44,558 nucleotides of DNA from Actinomortierella ambigua (lineage: Eukaryota; Mortierellomycota; Mortierellomycetes; Mortierellales; Mortierellaceae), in assembly GCA_016098155.1 (NCBI GenBank), contig JAAAJB010000279.1, forward strand, positions 1-44,558. The letters run 5' to 3'. Each line of letters begins with the position of its first letter. Position 1 is the stretch's first letter. Below are positions 21,851-32,194 of the stretch, piece after piece. Under the pieces are notes generated by a model. It did no database searches and was not told the DNA's origin. It was given only the letters and a program-made list of their open reading frames with translations. A program made the translations under genes and the position numbers.

Positions 21851-22914
21851 GTGTAGAGATTGCAACTCTCCAGAAATTATCGTTACCTTTTTTCCGTTCA
21901 GACATGGCGCACCGAGATCACGGTTCGATGGAGCGAAGTGCGGGAGAGAAGAGGGGGAGGGTGCGACAACCTTGTGCATGTTTTTAAGAAAAAGAGCAAA
22001 GTAAAAAAAAAAAAGGTTAATAACGCCTTCTCCATGAACCAGAGTCCGTTTACGGAAGAGAGGGGGCGGTGGTTGTTTAACACGACCAGAAAGGCCGCAC
22101 AAGTGTGCCTGTGGCCATGCTGTCTGTCAGTCAATTTTGGTCGCTCTTCTCCTGAACAGTAATGGACAAACAAGAGTAAGGACGGCTTGAGCGAGAAGGT
22201 CGGGGGGGGGGACTGAGTGGATAGGAGGGATATGAGAGAGTGTGGAACAGAAAGAGGAGACAACGGAATGGGGTAGCAGCTTGCGTCAAAGCTGGGCCCT
22301 GCCTGCTGCAACATATCATTCTGCATTCAGGAGTGTTTTGAGAAATACAAAAAAAAAAGGGTGGGATGGGTAAACTGTTTCAGGAAGGATGCTAAATCAC
22401 TCTTCCTCAATTGCCCATTGCATGCAAAAGAGAGAGAGAGAGAAACCAGGCAAGTCCACGTCTTTTTTCTCTCCCATGGCATCGGGTTGGTGCCGGGGCC
22501 CCATTTATCCCCTTCCCCTTTTTTTTCTCGTGTCTTATTAACCGGTGATGTTGATGGCCCCTGACAGACCTGGCCACAAAACACACTGTTCTGGTGATGG
22601 CCCTGAATCACTTTGGCTAAAACCGTCCCAGTCGCGTTCAGAGGACACGAGAGTGGGGTGCTCGACCTCAGGCAACAATCCCACAAGGTCCATGCACTTT
22701 GTGTGGGTGACTTTAAACTGGGTGTGCGAGGGTGGCTAGACGGTTGATTGGTTGATCGGGATGGCAAAGTACCTGTCCAAGTGAATTAAATCGAATAGTG
22801 CAAGGGGCGAGTTCGTGGCAGAGGAGGAAGGGGGCGTCAAGGGGTGGTGTGGTGGTAGAGGAGGAGTGGGTATCGTTGGCAGTAAACCTTGCCAGTTGGA
22901 GGACAGGGAAAAAG

Positions 22915-23060
22915 GAAACAAGAAAGGACGGACGTGAGGAAGGACGGGAGGGAGGAAGGGAAGGGAGGAAGGGAAGGAAAGGGAAGGGAAGGAGGGAGGG
23001 AGGGAAGGAGGAAGGAAGGGAATGCGATGGCGACGAGGAAAAAAAAAAAGACAGGGGGAG
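22915..23060. repeat. Polypurine tract (GGAA/GGGA-rich)
   Basis: About 145 nt almost wholly purine on the plus strand, with units such as GGAAGGGAAGG and GGAGGGAGGGA. Such mirror-like polypurine DNA can adopt triplex form; here it is simply low-complexity sequence upstream of no evident gene. Confidence 0.75.
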
Positions 23061-23346
23061 GATGAGAAAGTGAATGGAGATGGAAACGGAATCTCACGAT
23101 GGAAAGAAAGGAAAGTGTGTCGAGAACTTTGGGAGCACACTCTCAATCAAGGTTGGGGACCGCCCATGCTGCTGCTGCCAGCCTCGTTGTTTCTCTGTCC
23201 GTCCTTGGATGACTCTGGACTCTCACCTCAGTGAGAGCATCTCTGTTCGCTCTGTTGTTGCGATATTTTGTGCGCCCTTCATGAATAGCTTCAAATTTGC
23301 ACACCGTGTTTGGTTGTTGCTGAGAGCATCCGCTCAACTGCTGCAA

Positions 23347-23376
23347 ACACATACACACACACACACACACACACAC
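23347..23376. repeat. (CA)n microsatellite
   Basis: About 14 CA units in a nearly perfect run, in the gene-poor interval. Confidence 0.9.
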
Positions 23377-24981
23377 GTACAGCAGTACTTACTTGTCTAG
23401 TCTACTACAACAACACCTTTCCTCCACTTTCGAGGCATGCTCGCACAAACAAAAACCATAAAAGTGGAGGGAGATCACCTCCTCGCGGTTACAAATAAAA
23501 TCAAACACTCGGTAGGTTGCAGAGTACAGACTGTTTTGTGTTCAGCTGTCCGTCCAGCCCTCCGCTCCCACTTCCCCTCCCATCCTTCCTTCATCAACCA
23601 GCCCCCTCCCGATCGCTCGGTCTGGTTAGTCATCGTAAGCAGCCGAGAGAACCAAAGTACAGTCGTAGTACTGTACATGTTCACTCATCATTTGCGCTCC
23701 ACTCTGTGTATGGTGTACCACACCAATTTCATATACCTCTGACCACCGAGCGAGACCCTTTCCACCCCCCCCCGCGCCCAAATCCACGGCCACCGTGTCT
23801 GTCTCCCTATTCTCTCTCATCCCCTGTCTCTCCTGGGTCTTACATATCGCCATGCATGAATCAATGTTCCAACCTTGAATGTCAACTCCGTCTTGTCACA
23901 AAGGAGCGCGTTGTTCCTGGCCTGGCGCAAGCATAGGAACCTCCCAGCCTTAATCAATCATCCTGCATTGTCCTTTCCTTTTCTTCTTTCTGTCCCCCTT
24001 CCTTTTTGTTCAAGGCCACAATCCAATCCATCCTTAGAACGTGTAGTTCATGGTATGCTGTTTTATCTTCGTTTTTTTATTTCCCTCCAAATCGAACAGG
24101 TGCCAGCCTCTGCCCCCTTTGCTCTCATTTTTTTTGGATGCGGGGAATATAAAGAGTGGTCTATGTAATAGCCTTGCACGACCTTGTTCCTCGCACCTCC
24201 AAAACACAATGCTGCTAGTCTAGTAGTCATTACACTTTGCACATACACAAAGGATAATCCTAATCTGCTTGATGAAGGGCTCTCGAGGAGAAAAAAAAAC
24301 ACAAAGGGCAGGCAAGGAAAGGGGAAATAGAAAAAGGAGAAGTGCTTACATGGGGAGCGCGGACAACACTTAAAACCTGGACAACGAAAAACCTGATTCC
24401 TCTTTCCCCTTCCCCACCTCCTCTTGGCGGTTTTTTGTTTGTAGACGCTGCTGTGCGTTTAGGCATTGCTCTTCTTCACAGATTAGTCTGGTCGTCCTAT
24501 CATCGATTGGGGAATATGTACATGTACACAGCACGTTACGACTTTGGACTTTGCGGTAGTCGGGAGTCTCGACAAGAAAAGGGGATCTTCTCCACACATG
24601 TACACACCAATACGCATATTCTCTCAGCTTCAGCATATGAAGACACCAAGACTATTACGATGCGCATATACACTCCAAGACACGACAATGAACGCATCGT
24701 ATTACAATGTCTAATTTGCTGTATATCATTTTCATGCTATATTTGGGGGGGGGCCAACAAGGGATAGGTGAAGCTCCTCTTTACCCTCACCAAGTAAGGC
24801 CCAGCATTACCATACCCTGGGCTCGCATCAAGAGTTGGAAGGGCAGAGCTGCTTTCAGTTTGTTATTGGCTCTGAGGAGTAGGGGGTCTCAGGGCGACAA
24901 AAGAGAAATACAACATTTTTTAATGAGCAATTTTTTTGGGGGGGATAACATAGGCGACCAAACCTCCACGAGGAGAGTCAA

Positions 24982-27097
24982 CTATGGCGTAGTTGTACCA
25001 TTGTTAGGCTGAGGAGCGTCAAAGGCATCACACCACCCATTGATGGGCAGACAGTCCAGGAGTCTGCACCAGGAGCACGTGGCCGGGTTGCCGCTGTAAA
25101 AGTTGGTGATTCCCAACACAAGGATGAGAATCAACAGAGGTAGTGCAATCACCCGCAGCCCCAACTTGATCAATTTATCTCGCTTCGAGAAGAAGATCGC
25201 TGGCATGAAGATCAGACCGGACAAGATACCCGCCAAGAAGCCGCCAATGTGTGCAAAGTTGTCCAACCCTGGTAGCAGTCCCAGCAGGAAGGAAAACAGA
25301 ATCATGCCCACCAACTTGGTCAGCTCCCAACATGGGTTGATCACAAGGCGCCAGTTCTGGAGAAGGTCCAGCAGCAGGCATCCAATTAGACCGAACAGCG
25401 CTCCTGAAGCACCCATCGACGCTAAAAAAAAAAAAAAAAAAGAGATCGAGAAGATTGTGTACTTGAGTTAATACAGGATTCTGCTTCAGCTAAAATACAA
25501 AAAAGAGTATGCCAAGACGTATCAAGGTCTCATGCCAAAAAAAAAAAAGAGAGAGAGCGTGTGTGTGTGTGGTCGAACTTACGTGACAACATGGGTGCAA
25601 AATTAGCACCAAAAACAAAGCCCACGATGCCTGAGGTCATGTAGATGATACCAAAGCGAATGAATCCCATATCACGTTCGAGGTCGGCTCCTGTTCGTAC
25701 CTGGAACATCAAATTGAACAACAGGTGGATCACGCCGCCGTGCAAAAAGATGGGGACAATGAAGCGGAACCACTGATTGGGTGGTTGGCCTGTCGATGCG
25801 ATAGGTGTGAAGGCACAAATGTCCGAGATGGTGCACACCTTGGTCCTATCGTCTGGACACTCTATTTGCAGGTTGTCCAGATATGTTGATCGCATGCAAG
25901 GCGTAAATCGAGATCCCATGGCAATCAACGTCTGTAAAATTAGGAAAAAAAAAAAGTGGAGTAATCACAGCGGGTTAGCTTCTCCTTTAGTTTCCGTCGT
26001 TCGATAAAACAAGTAATGACTGATAGAGCATCAAAGACTGATAGAGGACATACGCCAGAGCCAGGACCGATCATTGGGTTGAAAGGGTTCGTGGCGATAA
26101 AAGAGCCAGTTGCCTGGTATCCCCTGACAAACTCATAGACGAGGATAACCACTTGAGCAATGGTGACAACCCATACGAACCACGGCCGCCATGTGCGCCG
26201 GTTGTTGAGCTGCTTCTGCACCTTGGGGTCGAGCAACGCCTTGGGGACAGGCTCGCCATTCTCATCCACAGCGCGATGCGAAGTAGATGCCGGTGGGGCT
26301 GGAGCTTCAGGGTCATACCCACTAGCGGCGGGTGCATAGTCCTTGGAGGCTGGCATGGGCGCGTGGCCATCCCTGGCGTAGTCCGCATTGGCACCAACGC
26401 CTGCTGCGTTTCCTCCGTATGAAAAAGCCCCTGATCCCGATCCTCCCGCGCCCCCCTGTCCTCCTGCAGCGGAAGCAGCGTAACCGCCGTTGTTTTCTGA
26501 AAAGTGGTTCATGCTGTTCTCTGTTGCGTGAATGTTGGACGATACAATACCGACCATAGGAATGTCACCACCAGCAGAGCTACTGCCACTACCGGACCGC
26601 GGACTGAGAGATGTCGAAGCGTGCTCGAGCGGCTTGAGGGTCTCGTACTGGTTACGGGGATTCAAGTCGTTGTCGTCGTCGTGACCGTCGTAGTACTGGT
26701 TGACAAGAGGCTGGTGGTGTGTTGGGAAATAGGAGAGGGGGCGTGCAGCAGGCTCGGCGTCGTAGTATCCGTGGACGGAGGGGACGGTGTCTGAAGCAGC
26801 AGACGTGTGTGACGGGGGCTGGTGATAAGGATTGTAGTTGTGCTGGAAGTTGTCGCCGCCGTTGTCGTGAAAGGCGCCTCCAGGAGCGGCGCGGGGGTGA
26901 GTTGATGGTGAGTCGGAATGCAAGGAAGGTTGTAATTGTGGAGTGTGGGCAAATGAGTAGGAAGGGGAGGATGACGGAGCGGCTGAAGATTGGAATGAAT
27001 GCTGGTGCTGTAGAGGCGGAAGAGGTGCTGTTCCTGGCTCATCGCCATCACCGCTATTTCCAGCCCCTGAGCCTGTCCATCCACCTTGGTGTGCCAT
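24982..27097 (-). CDS. Rhomboid-family intramembrane serine protease
   Basis: Predicted seven-helix membrane protease that cleaves transmembrane substrates. Exons 27097..26054, 25931..25583 and 25421..24982 join in frame (introns of 122 and 161 nt) to give 610 residues. Residues 1-300 are a disordered, Ser/Pro/Gly/His-rich cytosolic region. The first helix is WFVWVVTIAQVVILVYEFV, followed by the family motif NPMIGPGSGTLIAMGSRFTP. The HLLFN segment supplies the conserved His and Asn, the nucleophile is the Ser of GASGALFG (about residue 470), and the catalytic His lies in HIGG (about 522), so the dyad is intact. A Cys-rich tail (CSWCRLLDCLPINGWC) ends the protein. The layout resembles RHBDL/plant RBL secretory-pathway rhomboids rather than mitochondrial PARL/Pcp1. 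Substrates are unknown. Confidence 0.92.
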
Positions 27098-27443
27098 TTA
27101 TTTCTGGTGTGACGATTTGAGCTGGAATGAGAGATTTCAGGTGGAGTGCGTGCCTGTGTAAAGAAGGCCGAGAACGGGTGGTAATGGTGGGTGTAGAGAA
27201 AGGGGGGGAAGAGAAGAGAAAGAGAGCGAGAGAGATAGAGAGTGAGGAGAGACGCGCGGTACGGTACTGTACACAATGGGGGGTGCCCCTGTTTTTCTTC
27301 GAGACGAGACAGGACATTAGAACAGCCCAATTCTATCAGTCTTACAGCAGTTCAGGTCTAACAGCTCTCTGCTGCTGTTACTGACGAGGCGGTGTCCCTC
27401 AGTCGCCCCATTCAACACCATCCTCAGCCTTCATTACCTACTC

Positions 27444-27452
27444 TATAAATAG
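27444..27452 (+). promoter_or_regulatory. Isolated consensus TATA box, plus strand
   Basis: TATAAATAG, a full consensus TATA element, is oriented away from the rhomboid gene. About 30 nt on is a pyrimidine-rich, TSS-like region (ACAACCTCACACTCACTTC). No recognised plus-strand gene follows. Confidence 0.35.
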
Positions 27453-27541
27453 ACTGAAGGCAAACAGCTGCACCCTGTACACAACCTCACACTCACTTCA
27501 CCTTCTCGCCCCTCTCTGTACACTGTACATACTTCAACCGT

Positions 27542-27655
27542 ATGACAGTGAGACAGCCACCAGACACAAGCGATGCAAATAAACGTTCACAGCGAAAACG
27601 AGTGAGATCGTACAGACAACAAAAAATTCTCTTATCTAAAGGAGAAAAAGAATAA
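27542..27655 (+). CDS. Possible short basic peptide ORF
   Basis: A 37-codon frame begins at an ATG 90 nt after a consensus TATA box and encodes a Lys/Arg-rich peptide (KRSQRKRVRSYRQQK). It has no family I know. It may mark an unannotated or noncoding transcript rather than a protein gene. Confidence 0.15.
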   Translation: MTVRQPPDTSDANKRSQRKRVRSYRQQKILLSKGEKE

Positions 27656-28202
27656 TGGCTACAATATGGTACAGCAAAAGGGGTGAAAAAGAAGAAAAAG
27701 AAAGAAAGAAAGAGCAGAGAAAGCAAAAACTGACGGAAAACAATGGTGAAAAAAAAAGCAATCAAGAGAAAGAATAATACAACAATGACATTAAGAAAAA
27801 TGCGTAAAGCCCATGCAGAAAGAGAAGAGGAAGAAAAAAAATAGACAGAGATGCAAGTTGGGATGGGTGCTTGGCGTTGAACGGAGCCGATTTGGCAACG
27901 GTTCTGGTATCGTTTTTCTCTTCGCCTCGCGATGTTAGCCGCCATCGCCTTGTTGTTGTTGGTGGTGCTTGTCCTTGCATGGACATATCATCTGCTTGCA
28001 CGGATTGTGCATTGGGTGCTAGGCGGATGGGTGACTGAGGATGCTTGGATAATTACAAATCGGGGATAGGGCGAGAAACAAGAAGAAGAAGAAGGAAAAG
28101 GGAGAAGAGCGACCTGGACATACGACTGTGAATGTTACAATTCCGCTCCTCCCGACTTTCCAACTTTCCATCCTCCTCTTCCTGGGCAGGGCTTTATGTT
28201 TT

Positions 28203-28237
<35 letters not shown>

Positions 28238-28238
28238 G
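28203..28238. repeat. (TTG)n trinucleotide repeat
   Basis: About 12 TTG units (CAA on the minus strand) lie about 175 nt beyond the BTG/Tob stop codon, probably in that gene's 3' UTR, where the transcript would read (CAA)n. Confidence 0.85.
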
Positions 28239-28412
28239 AAATGATAGTAGTAGTTGATATTGTTGTTGTCGGCCGGATCCTCCCTGTACAGCTGCGCCAG
28301 AGTGAAAACCAAGATTTTGCACGGATGGTATCGGTGAGAGTGGGTGTGTGTGCAAAGTGCAACGTGTGGCCACAAACTCTGGTTCGCATGGGTCCCTCAC
28401 ACGCTCGCCCAG

Positions 28413-30345
28413 TTAGTGTGCCATGATGGCCACTTTGGCGGAGGTGACGTGGTTGGAAGGAGGAGGCGAGGGTGTCGCGCTGGGGGTGATAACCTGGCTC
28501 TTGGCCAAGGGGCTGGTGATCGGGATGGCATGCGAGATGCGAGCTGCGCGGTTGGGGGGCGAAGGAGGAGGAGAGATGCGGGCCGCATAGGAGGGACGAC
28601 CACCAAGGGCCTTGTTGGCGAAGCTAGAGGTGTCGGGTTTGAGGGTCACCTTGCCCCGGGTTCCGTCGTAGATGGTGTTGATAGAGCCGTGGTCGCCAAC
28701 TCGGAACGATACTGTGAAGGGTTCGACCCACAAGACAAGGTCGCGCGGAAGGTGGCCCTCCAGCATCTCAAGGGGCAACTGGCTCTTCTTGGCAGCCTAT
28801 TTATGGTTATTTTTCATATTTTTTTTTTTAGGCAAAAAAAATGGAGAGAGTAAGTCATCAATTTTAGGGTTACCAAATAGTCCGTGTGGTTGGTGGCCTG
28901 GAATGTGAGCACTCTCTGTTGTGGACAGAACAGCAGCAGAGAGAGGTTGAGGGTGGCAAATGAGATTGAGTTACAACAAGTGCCAATACATCACTCGCAA
29001 CATGTATGCAGGGCAAGGTCCTCTCTCTCTCCTGTCTGAGCAAGGGCTGCACAAAATCCGATGTTGTGTAGTTGGGGTTGGAGAGGAGGAGGAGGAGGAG
29101 GAGACACAAGAAGAGGAGCAGGAGCAGGAGCAGGAGGAGGGGATAGGACTGCAAGGCCTCTTCGCTTCTCTCCTCTTGCCTCGAGGTGAGTTGCAGGGCG
29201 GGACATAAAGAAGCCCCACTAGCCCAAGCACGACCCATCCCATCAGAAGCCTTGCCTTCAGATAACAAAAACAATAAAGTCATCCCAAGCGCTTTTAAAG
29301 AGTGATCACTGTACACAATAGTTTGCAAACCCATCCAGCAGCGAGAGCAGCACGCGAGGCTCAGGAGAAGAGAGGAGGAGACGGGAGGAGAAGGAGGAAG
29401 AGGAGAAGGAGAAGGGAGGAAGGAGGAGGAAGGAGAAGGCGCTGTTGCTCCCCCTCCCTCCTCCTCCTCCACCTCTTGTCTGTCTGTATGCATGTCTGTC
29501 TTCTTCTCCACTCTCTCTCTCTCTCTCTCTCCCCGTTGACGCTTCTCTCTTCGCCCCTTCCCCCCCCCCTCTTAGCATTGACTAATCAATGTCTACCAAG
29601 CTAAGCATGCAAACAAGAACAATACACCTCTTGTCACCGCCACCTCAACGCATTCACAGTGTCACCCTCCTTCACATTCTTCTCTCCTTTGCCTCCTCTC
29701 ATTTGTTCATTCCAAGCCTAGCCTTCCTTCAGAGCGTCTGCTCATTAATAGACATCTCTAGCCAGACCTGGAATGACAGGAGACAATGAAAGAAGGAAAC
29801 AACAAGGGAAAATGAAAAAAAAGGGCATGACGGGTGGACCATCAAGGACAAATGAGAACAACTCCATTTCATTTCCCCCCTCCCCCCAACCCTTTCCTCC
29901 CCTCTTCAGTCTTGCAGTCTTTCCAACCGTTCCATGCAACAAGGTCGAACGAATGGAAGAATGCAAAAGTGGAGGGATAGGGAGACATGAATAAAGTGAA
30001 CACAAAAGCCAATGCCATTAGGTCAAACGGCCGGAATGGGGGGAGGATACACAAACACAGCCAACAGACAGGAAGGTGGTTGGAGAGAAGACATGAAATG
30101 TCGAACGAGAGCAGGAGGAAACTCACCTCGCACAGCAGAGGGTCAACATTGCCACCAAAAGAGGTGATGGCCCGGTAGCCATTGCCGATGTGAGGGCGCT
30201 GAGGGTCCCAGTGGTTTGTGTACTTTTCTTGCATCAGGGCAGCGATATGCTTCTTGAACTCGTCAATGAGCTGGGGGGTGACAGCAGTGGAGACGGTGAG
30301 GTACCGACAGAGAAACTCGGAGGCGCAGCTAATTTCGAGGAGCAT
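28413..30345 (-). CDS. BTG/Tob family anti-proliferative protein
   Basis: In animals, BTG/Tob proteins bind the Caf1/Pop2 deadenylase of CCR4-NOT and so slow growth by promoting mRNA deadenylation; a like role is inferred. Exon 1 (30345..30127, 73 codons) and exon 2 (28796..28413) join in phase 0 as CE/AAKKSQLPLEML, giving 200 residues. Box A is visible at residues 42-58 (YTNHWDPQRPHIGNGYR) and Box B at 88-110 (LPRDLVLWVEPFTVSFRVG), with the linking VDPLL also as in the family. The domain begins at the first Met (MLLEISCASEF), as in animal members. The 90-residue tail is Pro/Ser/Ala-rich and lacks an obvious PAM2 motif. The intron, 28797..30126, is 1330 nt, far longer than others here. The gene diverges from the bZIP gene. 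Confidence 0.9.
28797..30126 (-). other. Exceptionally long (1.33 kb) intron in the BTG/Tob gene
   Basis: On the minus strand it begins GTGAGT and ends AACCATAAATAG. Other introns in the window are mostly 90-520 nt. The interior has GGA-rich and CT-rich tracts (29080-29130, 29360-29535), but no coding segment I could recognise on either strand. Confidence 0.8.
29511..29532. repeat. (CT)n microsatellite in the BTG/Tob intron
   Basis: A short perfect CT run that directly follows a GGA/TCC-rich segment within the long intron. Confidence 0.8.
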
Positions 30346-30410
30346 GGTCGAGGGAGGGGTGTGTGGAATGTTATAGACAAGAGGTCAGACAGTGTGGCGA
30401 TGTTTGCTGT

Positions 30411-30448
30411 GAGAGAGTGAGAGAGTGAGTGAGTGAGTGAGTGAGTGT
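30411..30448. repeat. (GAGT)n-type microsatellite
   Basis: Imperfect GAGT/GAGA repeats about 70 nt upstream of the BTG/Tob start codon, likely within its 5' leader. Confidence 0.8.
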
Positions 30449-30904
30449 GTATGTCTGTGTTTATGTGTGAGAGAGAGTGAGTGGAGTGGGGTGAAGTGAA
30501 GAATAAAAAAAAAAGCAGAAATGAGAAATGGGGGGGGAGAAGGGGAGGACGAAAGTGAGTGAGAGACAGAGAGAGAGAGGCTTGACAACTGTCATCAGAG
30601 ACACTGGCTGTGACATTGAGCCAATGAGCAGTGGACCAATGGCGTGCAAGGCTACTCTGATGGTACTTACTCGCTCTTGGACCCCCCACCTTCCAAAAGA
30701 GGAACAAACCCATCCATCCCAACCCAACCCACAGCAGCGCACACAGCAACACTCAGCACACAGCAATACTCCTCAGCGCACATAAGGCCTAGTCTACCAC
30801 ACAACACTCTTTTCCACGCGCACACAGACCTCAGAGCACACCAACATAAAACAGAAGAACCCTTTACTGTTCCTCCACATCCCCTGGCTAATCGCATGTA
30901 GTTT

Positions 30905-30917
30905 TCTCTCTCTCTCA

Positions 30918-30948
<31 letters not shown>

Positions 30949-30962
30949 GCTCTCTCTCTCTC
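30905..30962. repeat. (TC)n microsatellite
   Basis: Long TC run with a few interruptions, in the divergent BTG/Tob-bZIP region. Confidence 0.9.
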
Positions 30963-31434
30963 ATGACCAGTGCAAGACACCTGGACTGGAAAACATTCAG
31001 AGAGTGGCACCTCGAGCAGAGCATCATCCGTCCTATCCTCCGCACTGAGCTGGACAAGCACGAACCATCCTGTGCTTCAGTATGGCCACTCTTGGTGTGA
31101 CATGTCTTGGATTGCATGTATGATAGCGTGGTATCAAGCCATCGCAATCTTTTCCATCAGGAACCAAACACTTCGTCTACTCTACTCTATAGTCTCTGTG
31201 GTTTGGAGGAGGAGAAAGAAGAGAGTGAGAGTGAGAGTGAAGGAGAGAGGAGAGAGGAGCAAAGATGCCTACAGCGTGGCAGGGTGCAAACAAGAAGCAG
31301 CCGACAAACAACACCTACCAAGATAGCAGTTTCGCCATATTCTTACAATATGAAATGAGCAACACAACTCCTCAACTTGTCTGTGCTAAAAAGTAAGAAT
31401 TACAGAAAACAAGACAGTCATTAATGTTCAAGGT

Positions 31435-31436
<2 letters not shown>

Positions 31437-31481
<45 letters not shown>
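31437..31481. repeat. (GA)n microsatellite
   Basis: More than 20 perfect GA units, about 0.75 kb upstream of the bZIP start codon. It is the reverse complement of the TC run at about 30930, so the two could pair as a long-range inverted repeat. Confidence 0.9.
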
Positions 31482-31484
<3 letters not shown>

Positions 31485-32000
31485 CAGTCGGTGTATTGGA
31501 AGAGTGTATGATCAAGAGACCCCACGCTTTTTTGTATGATATTGCTGTACTGGTGTGTGCTTGAACAGCAAAGGAGGCGATGGTATGCTTCTCAGCCACT
31601 CTCGCATCATCGCCTGTGGATGGCATTACCCTCCTCCATGAGACATGCGCATTCTCACAGAACTTTCACTTTGCGCACGCCTTGGATAGTGATGGGTATT
31701 AAAGAGCCATGGCTCGCACCGTAGCATTGAAGGACGCCGACCAGGGTCCAGAAAGCCATTAAAGGAGAAAGGTTGAACAGCGTGATACCTACAGAGGCTT
31801 TAGCAGCTGCGAATTGAAGTCGCAACAGGCCGCAGAGATAAAAGATAGTACTAGGAAAATAAATAAGCAGGGCTTGTTTCCTTCTCGCACCATGGTATGC
31901 GGTGTGTGTATGAGTGCATGTGTGTCCCCCCGCCCCTAATTTCGTCATTCAGTGCAACAAAACCGTAACGAAAACTATATTTTCCAGTCAGCGTCCAAAA

Positions 32001-32010
32001 GTATATATTA
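32001..32010 (+). promoter_or_regulatory. TATA element of the bZIP gene
   Basis: GTATATATTA lies 194 nt before the chosen ATG and is followed by a long TTC/CT-rich leader, the standard promoter pattern of this window. Confidence 0.5.
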
Positions 32011-32194
32011 ATCCTCTTCCTTCCTCTTCTTCTTCTTCTTCTTTTTCTTTTTTACACGTTTGCATACCATCCAGCTCTTTCTCACTTCCCTCCCAACTCA
32101 CTTTCAGCCCGCTTTCTCTCTTTGCCAATCTCTTACTCCCATATCCTCCTATTACCTTGTCTTCCAGTTGCTCCTCTCCCAACGCCATCTCTGG

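Larger units (their letters stand above)
21851..24981. other. 3.1-kb gene-poor interval
   Basis: Lies between the start of the histone-fold gene and the stop of the rhomboid gene, so it holds the former's promoter and the latter's 3' UTR. It contains a purine-rich tract (22900-23060, GGAAGGGA-type repeats), a CA microsatellite near 23350 and an isolated TATA-like GAATATAAAG at about 24146. No open frame here has a domain I recognise, and I saw no tRNA or rRNA. Confidence 0.5.
27098..28412. other. Rhomboid promoter and BTG/Tob 3' flank
   Basis: A 1.3-kb gap between two minus-strand genes. The left part is the rhomboid promoter. A plus-strand TATAAATAG at 27444 is followed by a CT-rich stretch and a 37-codon open frame (27542..27655), treated separately. 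A-rich sequence (27640-27850) and a TTG repeat (about 28203-28238) follow. Confidence 0.45.
30346..32194. promoter_or_regulatory. Divergent promoter region of BTG/Tob and bZIP genes
   Basis: About 1.85 kb. It contains a GAGT-type repeat (30411-30448), a TC run (30905-30962) and a GA run (31437-31481), and near the bZIP gene a TATA element (32001) followed by CT-rich leader. Short frames here have no recognisable domain. Confidence 0.5.

Noticed and set aside
22327..22767. 146-codon minus-strand frame in the gene-poor interval
   Set aside because: Ser/Pro/Thr-rich without a domain; neighbouring frames on both strands are equally open because of low complexity.
22736..23146. Pro/Phe/Ser-rich minus-strand frame over the polypurine tract
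   Set aside because: The frame is open only because the tract has almost no stop-forming bases; the protein is a repeat artefact.
28719..28731. GGGTTCGACCC, resembling a tRNA T-arm (B box)
   Set aside because: It lies inside the Box B coding sequence of the BTG/Tob gene and no cloverleaf can be drawn around it.
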